From NCBI RefSeq assembly GCF_025457605.1, contig NZ_JAMZFY010000001.1, positions 806,001 to 870,000 of the forward strand: a stretch of 64,000 nucleotides of DNA. The letters run 5' to 3'. Made by a program: the position numbers and the translations under genes. Shown in pieces: positions 1 to 8,431 of the stretch (position 1 is its first letter; the number at the start of each line of letters is the position of its first letter). The notes beneath the pieces were generated by a model. The model searched no databases and was not told the DNA's origin. It saw only the letters and a program-made list of their open reading frames with translations. This DNA is from Haloarcula laminariae. Lineage in GTDB: Archaea; Halobacteriota; Halobacteria; Halobacteriales; Haloarculaceae.

Positions 1-698
1 ACCTGGAGGTGCTGTCTGGCCTGCTGGTTCTCCGTCATATCGGCGTATATCGCCAGCCCGTAGCGGCGGCCGTCCTCGTGCTCTATCGGGAGTCCGCGGT
101 AGGCGAACTGCTGGACGCCGTTTGCCGTCTTGCGCCTGACGAGTTCCGTCGTCACGTTCCCCTCGTCGACCCGTTCGTCGAACCGTGTCGCCTCCTCCGT
201 GTGCGCCGCCGGGACGATGTAGTCGTTCAGCGATTGCCCGACGACGTAGCGGGCCTGAAACCCGAACGTCTCCTCGAAGGCCGCGTTGACGCTCCGGACG
301 ACCGGGTCGCCGTCGGAAAGCTCGTAGACGACCGCGGCGTCGTCCAACAGCTCGATGAAGTTACGCAACTGGACCAGCTGTGACGGCGGCCGGTCGCCCG
401 CTACCGTCTCCCGGAAGACCGTCCCGACTATCGTCCCGAGCGACGCCTCCGACGCCACGGGCGAGAGCTCGATGTCCACCGGGAGCCGGTCCCCGGACAC
501 GACGAAGTGACTGGCTATCGTCTGGCTCGTCTGGCTCTCGGCGACCCGTGCGAGCGCGGTCCGCAGGGCGCCGACGTCCGACGGGGCGACGATGGTCGTC
601 ACCGGCTCCCCGACCAGCGTCTCCGGGTCGCGGTCCAGCCAGTCGGCCAGCGAGCCGGCGATTCGAGTGAACCGAAAGTCCTCATCCAGAAAGAACAT
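1..698 (-). CDS. PAS-domain sensor protein, C-terminus cut by window edge
   Basis: The visible 232 residues hold two PAS-like sensor domains, roughly residues 1-95 and 110-225. The second begins with LVQLRNFIELLDDAAVVYEL and contains the typical VNAAFEETFGF segment. Family knowledge says haloarchaeal proteins of this build usually continue into a histidine kinase core, but that part lies beyond base 1 and is not seen. The ATG is well bounded: an in-frame TAG lies four codons upstream. There is no signal peptide or membrane segment, so it is probably cytoplasmic. It is transcribed away from the mct gene end, with 232 bases between them. Ligand and output are unknown. Confidence 0.8.
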   Translation of the reverse strand, partial: MFFLDEDFRFTRIAGSLADWLDRDPETLVGEPVTTIVAPSDVGALRTALARVAESQTSQTIASHFVVSGDRLPVDIELSPVASEASLGTIVGTVFRETVAGDRPPSQLVQLRNFIELLDDAAVVYELSDGDPVVRSVNAAFEETFGFQARYVVGQSLNDYIVPAAHTEEATRFDERVDEGNVTTELVRRKTANGVQQFAYRGLPIEHEDGRRYGLAIYADMTENQQARQHLQ

Positions 699-930
699 AC
701 GTGCTATCTATCCCGTGGTCCGTGACGCCGCGCGTGGGCCCGGCCGGCACACTCGTCAGTCTCGGACGCTCGACTGCCCCAACGACCGGTCCCCGTAAAC
801 ATATTCCGGCTGTTTCGAACGGTGTGCCAGCGACTAGCTGGTAGTGCCGTGCCGAGCGTACTGTGATAGTCAGCTGCTAGCATCCCACTAGACCGCCGGT
901 CCACCGATGGGGCGGGGCGAGAACGCCCTC

Positions 931-2121
931 TCAGTCGTCGCTCTTGGCGACTCCCCGCCCGCTGTCAGCGCGTTCCTCGTCCAGCAGTTCCTCGCGGTGC
1001 TCGTCCAGCAGGGGCGCCCGCCCCCGCGGCCGGGGCATCGTCTCCGTCATCTTGATTGGGCTCCCAGCGACGGTCATCTCCCCGTCGGCGCCGGGCTGGG
1101 CCACGTCGGCGAGCATCTCCCGGTCGTGGACGTGCGAGTCGGCGAAGATATCCGCGGTGTCCTGCACCGGCGCGGACGGCACCCGGCCGCCGAGCAGGTC
1201 CAGAATCGTCTCGGACTCGTGTCTGCGCGTCCAGTCAGCGATTTCCCCGCGCAACTGCTCGCGATTCGCTAGCCGGCTCGGGGCGTCGGGGTAATCGGCC
1301 GCCAGGTCGGGCCGGTCCATCGCCTCACAGAGCTCCTCCCAGTGGCCGTCCGAGAAGGCGGCGATGACGACGTAGCCGTCGACGGCCTCGAAGGCGTCGT
1401 AGGGAAACAGCGTCGGGTGGGAGTTGCCCTGCCGCGTCGGCGAGTCCCCCTCACAGGAGTACTGGTAGACGGCGCGTTCGGTCAGCGAGACCATGCAGTC
1501 GTACATCGCGGTGTCGACGTACTGGCCCTCGCCGGTGCGCTCGCGATGGTGGACCGCCGCGAGGATGCCGACTGCGTTGAGCGCCGCGGTGAAGAGGTCG
1601 CCCACGCCCGGGCCGACTTTCGTCGGCGGCCCGTCTTCCTGCCCGGTTATCTCCATTACGCCGCCCAGCGCCTGCGCGATGAGGTCGAACGATGGCTGGC
1701 CCTGGCGCTCGGTCTCGCCCGTGCGCGGGTCGCCAAAGCCGCGGATGGAGGAGTAGACGAGCTCCGGATTACGCTCTTTCAGTGTCTCGTAGCCGCAGTC
1801 GTACTTCTCCATCGTCCCGGCCTTGAAGTTCTCCACGACCACGTCGGCCCGCTCGACCAGCGAGAGAAACGCCTCGCGGTCGGCGTCGGCACCGAGGTCG
1901 AGCTCCAGCGAGCGCTTGCCGCGGTTGACGCTCTGGAAGTAGCCGCCGTAGGCCTCCGCGTCGGCGTCGTCGACGTACGGGGGGTTCTCCCGGATGAGGT
2001 CGCCGCCCGGCCGCTCTATCTTTACCACGTCCGCGCCCATGTCGGCGAGCAACATCGTGCAGTACGGCCCGGCGAGGACCTGTGTGAGGTCGAGCACCCG
2101 CAGGTCGGCAAGCGCGCTCAT
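931..2121 (-). CDS. mct: Succinyl-CoA:mesaconate CoA-transferase (CaiB/BaiF family)
   Basis: This 396-residue class III CoA-transferase is of normal family length. It begins MSALADLRVLDLTQVLAGPY, the classic N-terminus, and Asp175 in PGVGDLFTAA is the expected catalytic acyl-carrying residue. In the methylaspartate cycle the enzyme moves CoA from succinyl-CoA to mesaconate. That substrate assignment rests on its neighbours, which encode the enzymes that make mesaconate and hydrate mesaconyl-CoA. A longer reading to 2196 exists. I prefer the start at 2121 because a TATA-like box sits 27 nt upstream, as for leaderless transcripts. It is divergent from mamA. It could act on another dicarboxylate, but the context is strong. 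Confidence 0.88.
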   Translation of the reverse strand: MSALADLRVLDLTQVLAGPYCTMLLADMGADVVKIERPGGDLIRENPPYVDDADAEAYGGYFQSVNRGKRSLELDLGADADREAFLSLVERADVVVENFKAGTMEKYDCGYETLKERNPELVYSSIRGFGDPRTGETERQGQPSFDLIAQALGGVMEITGQEDGPPTKVGPGVGDLFTAALNAVGILAAVHHRERTGEGQYVDTAMYDCMVSLTERAVYQYSCEGDSPTRQGNSHPTLFPYDAFEAVDGYVVIAAFSDGHWEELCEAMDRPDLAADYPDAPSRLANREQLRGEIADWTRRHESETILDLLGGRVPSAPVQDTADIFADSHVHDREMLADVAQPGADGEMTVAGSPIKMTETMPRPRGRAPLLDEHREELLDEERADSGRGVAKSDD

Positions 2122-2145
2122 AGCGAAACCGATAGCGGGCACCGG

Positions 2146-2151
2146 TATAAA
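2146..2151 (-). promoter_or_regulatory. TATA-like box of mct
   Basis: The minus strand reads TTTATA here, centred 27 nt before the chosen mct start codon at 2121. This is the spacing expected when transcription starts at the start codon. A second AT-rich stretch lies at 2161-2176 and may serve as an alternative. Confidence 0.55.
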
Positions 2152-2210
2152 TCCTGGTGATAAATCATTATAAATTCCTTTAGGACGTATTATCATGAAA
2201 GACCATTAGG

Positions 2211-2217
2211 TTTATAT
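2211..2217 (+). promoter_or_regulatory. TATA-like box of the mamA operon
   Basis: TTTATAT lies 29 nt before the mamA ATG at 2243, which fits a leaderless or nearly leaderless transcript. Together with the mct box it makes a compact divergent promoter of about 120 bases driving the whole pathway. Confidence 0.6.
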
Positions 2218-2242
2218 CCGACCCGAAACCAGGACAGAGCAC

Positions 2243-2683
2243 ATGCCCCGTACCGTCATCCTCGGCGTGATCGGTTCCGACGCACACGTCGTCGGTATCA
2301 CGATTCTCGAGCAGGCGCTGTCGGCCGCTGGCTTCGAGGTTGTCAACCTCGGCGTCCAGACCTCACAAGAGGAGTTCGTCAGCGCAGCCAAGTCCCACGA
2401 CGCCGAGGCGGTATTGGTATCCTCCCTGTACGGGCACGCCCGTCAGGACTGCGAGGGGTTCCACGACCGGCTCGCCGAAGCCGGCATCGACGTGCCCACG
2501 TACGTCGGCGGGAACCTCGCCGTCGGGCAGGACGACTTCGAGGACACGCGCGAGCAGTTCACGGAGATGGGTTTCGACCGGGTCTTCGACGCGGAGACCG
2601 ACCCGGAGGAGGCCATCGCCGCGCTGCGCCGCGACCTCAAGCTCACGACCACAGAGGGCGAGCCGGTCAGGGTCGACGGCTGA
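2243..2683 (+). CDS. mamA: Glutamate mutase sigma subunit (methylaspartate mutase S)
   Basis: This 146-residue protein is a stand-alone B12-binding domain. The cobalamin signature DxHxxG is present at residues 13-18 (D13, H15, G18), with His15 the expected lower cobalt ligand. The later SSLYGH and GGNL segments match the rest of the fold. With MamB it forms adenosylcobalamin-dependent glutamate mutase, turning L-glutamate into (2S,3S)-3-methylaspartate. Its length is normal for the small subunit. The stop lies two bases before the mamB start, so the two are surely cotranscribed. The ATG follows a TATA-like box by about 29 nt. Confidence 0.95.
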   Translation: MPRTVILGVIGSDAHVVGITILEQALSAAGFEVVNLGVQTSQEEFVSAAKSHDAEAVLVSSLYGHARQDCEGFHDRLAEAGIDVPTYVGGNLAVGQDDFEDTREQFTEMGFDRVFDAETDPEEAIAALRRDLKLTTTEGEPVRVDG

Positions 2684-2685
2684 CC

Positions 2686-4140
2686 ATGCTCACGGACAGC
2701 AAGCTCCCCGCCGACGAGCTACAGCGCATCGCAAACGACCTGCGCGACGACTGGCACACCGGCCGGACCGTCGACTTCGAGGAGGCCGTCGCCTTCCACG
2801 AGTCCCTGCCCGAGGGCAAGCAGTTCGCCCCCGTGCTGGAGTCGGCCGACCGGCCGCTGTTGCAGCCGCGCGCCGGCGTCCCCTGTCTGGAGGACCAGAT
2901 AGACCTGCTGCGGTATCTCCAGGACCAGGGCGGCGCGGACCTGCTGCCGACGACCATCGACTCGTACACGCGGGACAACCAGTACGAGAAAGCGGAGGAG
3001 GGGCTGGCCGCGTCCAGAAACGAAGACACGGACGAGCTCAACGGCTTCCCCGCCGTCAACCACGGCGTCGAGGACTGCCGGCGGCTCATCCGGGCGCTGG
3101 ACGCCCCCATCGAGGTGCGCCACGGCACCCCCGACGCCCGCCTGCTGGCGATGGTCACCCTCGCCGGCGGCTTCCAGTCCTTCGAGGGCGGCCCCATCTC
3201 GTACAACATCCCCTACACCAAGCGCCACGACCTCGCGACGACCATCGAACACTGGCAGTTCGTCGACCGGCTCTGTGGCGCCTACACCGAGCGCGGCGTC
3301 ACTATCAACCGCGAGCCGTTCGGCCCGCTGACCGGCACGCTGGTCCCGCCCTGCATCGCCATCGCGGTGATGCTCATCGAGGGGAAGCTCGCGGCCACGC
3401 AGGGCGTGCGCTCGGTGACGCTGGGCTACGGGCAGGTCGGCAACCTCGTCCAGGATGTGGCCGCCCTGCGTGCCCTGCGGAAACTGGGCGAGGAGTACCT
3501 CCCCGACGCGGTGACCGTCACGACCGTCTTCCACGAGTGGATGGGCGGGTTCCCGCCCGACGAGGCCCGCGCCAACGGCGTCATCAGCCTCGGCGGGGCG
3601 ACGGCGGCGGTCGCGAGGCCGGACAAGGTCATCACCAAGTCCCCGGAGGAGTTCCAGGGGGTGCCCACGAAGGAAGCAAACGCCGCCGGCCTGCGCACCA
3701 CGCGACAGCTAATCGATATGATGATAGAGCAAGACATCGACCTCGGCGGTATCGACGACGAACAGCGACTCATCGAGCGGGCCACGAAGGCCCTCATCGA
3801 CGCCATCGAGCGGGCCGGCGACGGCGACGTGGCCCGGGGCGTCATCGCCGCCTTCGACAGCGGCGCGATGGACGTGCCCTTTGCCCCCTCGGACGCGGCG
3901 GCCGGGGCGGTGTTGCCCGCCCGCGACGACGACGGCCGCGTGCGCATCTTCGAGTTCGCCGACCTCGCCCTGCCCGCCGACATCAAGGAGACGCACAAGG
4001 CGAAACTCGGCGAGCGCGCCCGCACCGAGGGCCGGGACCAGTCGTTCCGGATGGTCGCCGACGACGTGGACGCCATCAGCGACGGGAAGCTCATCGGTCG
4101 CCCCGCCGGCCACCGGGGAGGTGCCAGCGATGCGGATTGA
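2686..4140 (+). CDS. mamB: Glutamate mutase epsilon subunit (methylaspartate mutase E)
   Basis: The 484-residue catalytic subunit is full length for the GlmE family, which folds as a TIM barrel and binds substrate and cobalamin with MamA. The stretch YLQDQGGADLLPTTIDSYTR near residue 85 and GVPCLEDQIDLLRYL just before it are characteristic. It catalyses the radical carbon-skeleton rearrangement of glutamate to 3-methylaspartate. It starts two bases after mamA and overlaps the mal start by 11 bases, a sign of translational coupling. I see no truncation or frameshift. Confidence 0.95.
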   Translation: MLTDSKLPADELQRIANDLRDDWHTGRTVDFEEAVAFHESLPEGKQFAPVLESADRPLLQPRAGVPCLEDQIDLLRYLQDQGGADLLPTTIDSYTRDNQYEKAEEGLAASRNEDTDELNGFPAVNHGVEDCRRLIRALDAPIEVRHGTPDARLLAMVTLAGGFQSFEGGPISYNIPYTKRHDLATTIEHWQFVDRLCGAYTERGVTINREPFGPLTGTLVPPCIAIAVMLIEGKLAATQGVRSVTLGYGQVGNLVQDVAALRALRKLGEEYLPDAVTVTTVFHEWMGGFPPDEARANGVISLGGATAAVARPDKVITKSPEEFQGVPTKEANAAGLRTTRQLIDMMIEQDIDLGGIDDEQRLIERATKALIDAIERAGDGDVARGVIAAFDSGAMDVPFAPSDAAAGAVLPARDDDGRVRIFEFADLALPADIKETHKAKLGERARTEGRDQSFRMVADDVDAISDGKLIGRPAGHRGGASDAD

Positions 4141-5443
4141 GTCGGTCCGGGCGATTCCGGGGGTCTCCGGCTTCTTCTTCGACGACCAGCGGGCCATCAA
4201 AGCGGGCGCCACCCAGCGGGGGTTCGCCTACGACGGCCCGCCGAAGACGGCGGGGTTCGAGCGGGTCCGCGAGGCCGGCGAGTCGCTCATCGTCGAACTC
4301 CAACTCGCCGACGGGACCGTCGTCACCGGCGACTGCGCCGCGGTGCAGTACTCGGGCGCCGGCGGCCGGGACCCCCTCTTCCGCGCGAGCGAGTACCGAC
4401 CCGTCGTGGAGGGCACCGTCGCCGACGCGCTCCGGGGCCGTGACGCCACGCTGTTCCGGGACAACGCCGAGACGCTCGAAGCCATGGACGCCCAGCGCTC
4501 CGGCGGCGACCGCCTGCACACCGCCGTTCGCTACGGGGTCTCACAGGCCCTGCTGAACGCGGCAGCGAAGGCGCGGGGCGTGACGCCGACCGACGTGCTC
4601 GCCGCGGCCTATGACACCGAGCCCGCGACCGAGCCGGTGCCGGTGTTCGGTCAGTCCGGCGACGAGCGCTGGACCAACGCCGAGAAGATGCTGCTGAAGG
4701 GCGTCCCGGTGCTCCCCCACGGCCTGTTCAACAGCGTCGAGAAGGTGGGCCGGGAGGGCGAGACGCTGCGCGAGTACCTCTCCGGGCTCTCCGAGCTGGC
4801 CGACACGCTCGGCTCCGAGGGGTACGACCCGCGCTTCCACGTCGACGTCTACGGCATCCTCGGGGAGGTGTTCGGCCCGCCCTACGACCGCCCCGAGGTC
4901 ACGGACTACTTCGAGTCCCTGCGGGCGGCCGCCGCGCCCTACCCGCTGCAGGTCGAGGGCCCGATGGACGCCGGCAGCCGCGAGGCCCAGATCGAACGGA
5001 TGGCCGAACTCCGCGGGGCGCTCGACTCGGCGGGCGTCGATGTCGACATCGTCGCCGACGAGTGGTGCAACACCTTCGACGACGTGCGGGCGTTCGTCGA
5101 CGAGGGCGCGGCCGACGTGGTCCAGATAAAGACGCCCGACCTGGGCGGCATCCAGCGCTCCGCGGAGGCGGTGCTGTACTGCGACGGCACCGACACCCGC
5201 GCGTATCTCGGCGGCACCTGCAACGAGACGGTCACCTCCGCGCGGGCCTGTGCCCACGTGGCGCTGGCGACCGATGCCGCACAGGTGCTGGCAAAGCCCG
5301 GGATGGGCTTCGACGAGGGGTTCATGGTCGTCACCAACGAGATGCGGCGGGCGACCCGCGTGACCGCCACAACCGGAGGGTGCGCGGTCGCCGGCGAGCC
5401 GAGTAGCGAGGCGCGACCGACGGGAGGTGGCGACGATGACTGA
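4130..5443 (+). CDS. mal: Methylaspartate ammonia-lyase
   Basis: This 437-residue enolase-superfamily lyase removes ammonia from (2S,3S)-3-methylaspartate to give mesaconate. The catalytic Lys is residue 334 in VQIKTPDLGG, close to Lys331 known for the family. The metal-site acidic residues lie in DVDIVADEWCN and earlier in HVDVYG. The reading frame is open further upstream, but the ATG at 4130 is preceded by a good Shine-Dalgarno GGAGGTG at 4117-4123, which decides the start. It overlaps mamB by 11 bases. The last 20 or so residues form an acidic, glycine-rich tail that looks like a lineage-specific extension. Confidence 0.94.
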   Translation: MRIESVRAIPGVSGFFFDDQRAIKAGATQRGFAYDGPPKTAGFERVREAGESLIVELQLADGTVVTGDCAAVQYSGAGGRDPLFRASEYRPVVEGTVADALRGRDATLFRDNAETLEAMDAQRSGGDRLHTAVRYGVSQALLNAAAKARGVTPTDVLAAAYDTEPATEPVPVFGQSGDERWTNAEKMLLKGVPVLPHGLFNSVEKVGREGETLREYLSGLSELADTLGSEGYDPRFHVDVYGILGEVFGPPYDRPEVTDYFESLRAAAAPYPLQVEGPMDAGSREAQIERMAELRGALDSAGVDVDIVADEWCNTFDDVRAFVDEGAADVVQIKTPDLGGIQRSAEAVLYCDGTDTRAYLGGTCNETVTSARACAHVALATDAAQVLAKPGMGFDEGFMVVTNEMRRATRVTATTGGCAVAGEPSSEARPTGGGDDD

Positions 5444-6518
5444 CTGGACGGCCCCCGACGCCATCGACTGCTCGGACGAGCGGCTCTTCGGGACGCTGCT
5501 CGACCGCGCCGAGACGCGCGAGAAGGGCCACTACTTCGAGTTCTTCGACGAGGGCGACGAGATACACCACGACCCCGGACTGCGGCTCAGCCAGCACGGC
5601 AACGAGGAGTGGATGGGCCAGACGCTGAACCACGACCCGGCCTACTGGCGGCCCGACGACGCCCGGGAGCGGGGGTTCGACGAGCCGCCGGCCCACCCGG
5701 ACTACCTGCTGGCCTGCGTGATGGGCGTCACCGTCGAGGACCTCTCGGAGAAGGGCGGCTACTTCCTCGGCCGGACGAACGTCGCGTTCCAGCGGACCGC
5801 GTATCCGGGGACCGAACTGGACGTGACCTCCACCGTCGTCGACACCCGGACCTCCTCGTCGCGTCCGAACTACGGCATCGTGACCTGGGAGTCCGTGGGC
5901 CGGGACCGCGAGACCGGCGAGGAGCTGGTCTCCTACGAGCGGACGAACATGATACCGCGGCGCGAGCCGATGGCGGCCGACGGGAGCGGCACGGTGGCGG
6001 ACGACAGCTCCCCCGCCGACGGCCCCGAGCTGCCCCCGACACTCGTCACCCCGGATGGCGGCACCTTCGAGGCGTTCCGCACGGCGCTCGACCGCGCTCG
6101 GGACGCCGACGCCGCCGTCGCCTACCGCCACGAGCGGGGCCGGACGATGGACGAGCGCCTCGTCGCCGGCCTCCCGCTGGCGACGCTCAACACGGCCCGC
6201 CAGCACCACAACCGCGACGCGATGGCGGACTCGCCGTCCGGCGACATCGTCGCCTACGGCGACGTGACCCGCTCCATCGCGCTGGCACACGCCCGCTCGG
6301 ACGAGGCGACCTACCGCGAGCGGCGCTTCGAGAACGAGCGGTTCCACGACTTCGTCACGCTGGGTGACACCATCTACGGCTTCACCCGCGTGCTGGACTG
6401 CGATAGCGAGGCCGGCCCCCCGACCGCGGGGGCCGTGACCTTCGAACACGTCGCGTTCAACCAGGAACACAGCCCGGTCTACAGCGGCCGGCGAACCGCA
6501 CTCATCACCCGACAATGA
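5436..6518 (+). CDS. mch: Mesaconyl-CoA hydratase (MaoC-like)
   Basis: The 360-residue protein has the double hot-dog build of MaoC-like mesaconyl-CoA hydratases. Examples are PHYFEFF-like KGHYFEFFDEGDEIHH near the N-terminus and GRTNVAFQRTAYPGTELDV in the middle. It adds water to mesaconyl-C1-CoA to form beta-methylmalyl-CoA. A GTG at 5427 is possible, but it is itself part of a Shine-Dalgarno GGAGGTG (5423-5429) placed seven bases before the ATG at 5436, so the ATG is chosen. The stop overlaps the next start (ATGA). Position in the operon strongly supports the function. Confidence 0.9.
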   Translation: MTDWTAPDAIDCSDERLFGTLLDRAETREKGHYFEFFDEGDEIHHDPGLRLSQHGNEEWMGQTLNHDPAYWRPDDARERGFDEPPAHPDYLLACVMGVTVEDLSEKGGYFLGRTNVAFQRTAYPGTELDVTSTVVDTRTSSSRPNYGIVTWESVGRDRETGEELVSYERTNMIPRREPMAADGSGTVADDSSPADGPELPPTLVTPDGGTFEAFRTALDRARDADAAVAYRHERGRTMDERLVAGLPLATLNTARQHHNRDAMADSPSGDIVAYGDVTRSIALAHARSDEATYRERRFENERFHDFVTLGDTIYGFTRVLDCDSEAGPPTAGAVTFEHVAFNQEHSPVYSGRRTALITRQ

Positions 6519-7555
6519 CACGACTCTGCCGAACTTTCCAGACCGCACCAGCCGCCGTGCCGAAAGACAACAGCGCGAAGTTCCTCGACTCGGGACTCAC
6601 CAGCGAGGGGTTCTCGACGCCCGATTGGCTCGTCCCCGACATCGAGGACGGGACCGCTCCCTCGATGAAAGCCGAGGCCGTCGACAACATCGTCGACCGG
6701 TTGCCCGACCACGCCCCCGACTTCGCGGGCGAGATACTCCCCCGCGTGGAGTGGGCCTACGACGACCCACAGTTCCGCGAGCGCGGCACCGAGCAGGTCC
6801 GCCGGCTCGCGGACGAGGTCGGCGACCACCTCGACGGGTTCGTCTTCCCGAAGGTGGGCCGCGTCGACGACGTGCGCGAGGCGGCCGGGATGCTGGCCGA
6901 GGCCGAGCGCGAGGCGGGCCTCGACGACGGCGCGCTCGATATGGCTATCATCCTCGAGACCGCGCCCGCACGCTCGGACCTGCGGGAGATATGCCAGTTC
7001 GCGGCCGACTCGCGCCTCTCCGGGCTGGTCTTCGGCCCCGTCGATTACACCGCGGAACTGGGCGGGCGCGCGCTCGGCGGCGAGCGCCCGCGGTGGGACG
7101 GGCTGCTGGAGGCGCTCTCGAACGAGACCAGCGCCGCGGGCGTCGTCTCCATCGGCGGCCCCTTCGACCAGCTCTTTCACGAGCGGGCGGGCGTCACCTA
7201 CTACAACGCCGAGGGGTACGCCGACCAGGTCGAACACGAGGCGACCATCGGTATCGACGGCTCCTGGTCCCTCCACCCCAAACAGACCGCCCAGGCCAAC
7301 CGCATCCACATGCCGAGTCCCGAGGAGCTGGACCGGGACCTGACCAAGATTGAGGCGTTCAACGACGCCAAGCGCGAGGGGACCGGCGCCGTCGTCGTCG
7401 ACGGCCAGATGGTCGACGAGGCCACGTACAAGAACTTCGCCAACACCGTCCTGCAGGTGCGGGCCATCGACGAGACCCACCCCGGACAGACCGGCGAGTT
7501 CTACGACGCCGGGCTGCTGGAGCGGACGCTGGACGTCGACCTGATATTCAACTGA
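6515..7555 (+). CDS. citE: Beta-methylmalyl-CoA lyase, CitE-like (HpcH/HpaI family)
   Basis: This 346-residue protein belongs to the HpcH/HpaI aldolase and citrate-lyase beta family. Visible motifs are LVPDIEDGTAP near residue 40, FVFPKVGRVDDV near 110 and ILETAPARSDL near 150, which carry the acidic metal ligands of these lyases. In the methylaspartate cycle it splits beta-methylmalyl-CoA into glyoxylate and propionyl-CoA. It may also act on malyl-CoA, since haloarchaea have CitE paralogues with different roles. It shares an ATGA overlap with mch, making it the last gene of the operon. The assignment to this exact lyase is context-based. Confidence 0.85.
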   Translation: MTRLCRTFQTAPAAVPKDNSAKFLDSGLTSEGFSTPDWLVPDIEDGTAPSMKAEAVDNIVDRLPDHAPDFAGEILPRVEWAYDDPQFRERGTEQVRRLADEVGDHLDGFVFPKVGRVDDVREAAGMLAEAEREAGLDDGALDMAIILETAPARSDLREICQFAADSRLSGLVFGPVDYTAELGGRALGGERPRWDGLLEALSNETSAAGVVSIGGPFDQLFHERAGVTYYNAEGYADQVEHEATIGIDGSWSLHPKQTAQANRIHMPSPEELDRDLTKIEAFNDAKREGTGAVVVDGQMVDEATYKNFANTVLQVRAIDETHPGQTGEFYDAGLLERTLDVDLIFN

Positions 7556-7961
7556 GCGTCCCGGCTTCGCGGTGTCGTTACTGGCTTGGTCGTGTTTACT
7601 TTAGCAGAAACCGACTCAGAGAGCCAGAAAGCCCCCGCGTTCTCAGCTCCCGCGGCTCGCTGCGCCCTTCACTCGCTTCGCTCGTTCCAGTGCTTGCATC
7701 GCCGGGGTTCGCTGAGAACGCGGCCCCTTTCAGCCCCACCCATGACGGTTGGTCAACCGGCTTCGGGTGGGGCTGAAAGGGGCGGCTGGCTCCAGGAAGG
7801 CGGCCGACGCAAGGACCGCAACGCAGTGAGGACCACAGCGAGGCCCCTGACTGGAGCCAGCTGGGGCTTTCTGGCTGTTTGCCGACGGTACCGCTTAACT
7901 ACACACTGCTCTGTGTTTCGACCGAGTATGTAAGTGTCAGTAGTGTCAATTAGACAACCGT
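7556..7961. other. Gene-free stretch holding an inverted-repeat element
   Basis: These 406 bases follow the methylaspartate operon. One frame on the plus strand stays open through much of it, but its composition and the strong inverted repeats argue against a gene. The bulk is the element at 7622-7876. The last 80 bases are AT-richer and probably hold the promoter of the next gene, for example around TATGTAAG near 7927. Confidence 0.6.
7622..7876. repeat. Nested inverted-repeat (MITE-like) element
   Basis: Two perfect 14-base arms close the element: AGCCAGAAAGCCCC at 7622-7635 and its reverse complement at 7863-7876. Inside it are 22-base arms at 7720-7741 and 7765-7786 (core CCCCTTTCAGCCCCACCC) that pair with one mismatch around a 23-base loop. 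There is no transposase gene. Part of the right end (7869-7884) recurs exactly at 49510-49525, so this is likely one copy of a dispersed non-coding element. Confidence 0.65.
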
Positions 7962-8411
7962 ATGGACGAAATCGAACTCGGACAGGCGACGATAGTCTAC
8001 GAGGACCCGGAGGAGGGCGTCATCCAGGACACCGTCGACAACGAGGAGATAGTGTACGCCCGCGACCACTGGATGGTCCGGACCGGCACCGACGAGGACG
8101 GCAACGACCTGATGAAACAGATTCCCAAGGAGCGCGTCCACCGCGTCGACCGCACCGTCGAGAAGTTCGAGGACCAGGCCGGGACCGTCCGGCGGCGGGT
8201 CGAGTCGCTGGCCAGCGACCTCCGCGAGCGGATTCCGGTCGACGTCGGCGACGGCGGGCGCCGCGAGACGATGCAGTCCGAGCCCGAACAGCAGGAGGAG
8301 GCCCGGACGATACCGGTCGATGACAGCGGTGTTCACGAGCAAGGCGCCTCGGAGGCACAGTCGGAAAGCGAACCCGGCGGCGGCGTCGAAGACGACTCCG
8401 ACGTCCGGTAG
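7962..8411 (+). CDS. Acidic conserved hypothetical protein
   Basis: I do not recognise this 149-residue protein. Residues 1-55 look like a small beta-rich folded domain (IELGQATIVYEDPEEGVIQD). Residues 55-90 can form a helix. The last 60 are very acidic and Gln/Ser/Gly-rich, likely disordered. There is no signal, membrane segment or metal motif. It converges on the aminotransferase gene. It is probably a haloarchaea-specific cytoplasmic protein. Confidence 0.7.
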   Translation: MDEIELGQATIVYEDPEEGVIQDTVDNEEIVYARDHWMVRTGTDEDGNDLMKQIPKERVHRVDRTVEKFEDQAGTVRRRVESLASDLRERIPVDVGDGGRRETMQSEPEQQEEARTIPVDDSGVHEQGASEAQSESEPGGGVEDDSDVR

Positions 8412-8431
8412 CGCGAGCCGCCGCGTTCGGC

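Noticed and set aside
2340-4556. A 738-codon open frame overlapping mamA, mamB and mal in another frame.
   Set aside because: It is Arg/Pro/Ala-rich shadow coding caused by high GC; the overlapped genes are firmly identified.
7586-7933. 115-codon plus-strand frame after the methylaspartate operon.
   Set aside because: It crosses the inverted-repeat element, has no start signal and a non-protein-like composition.
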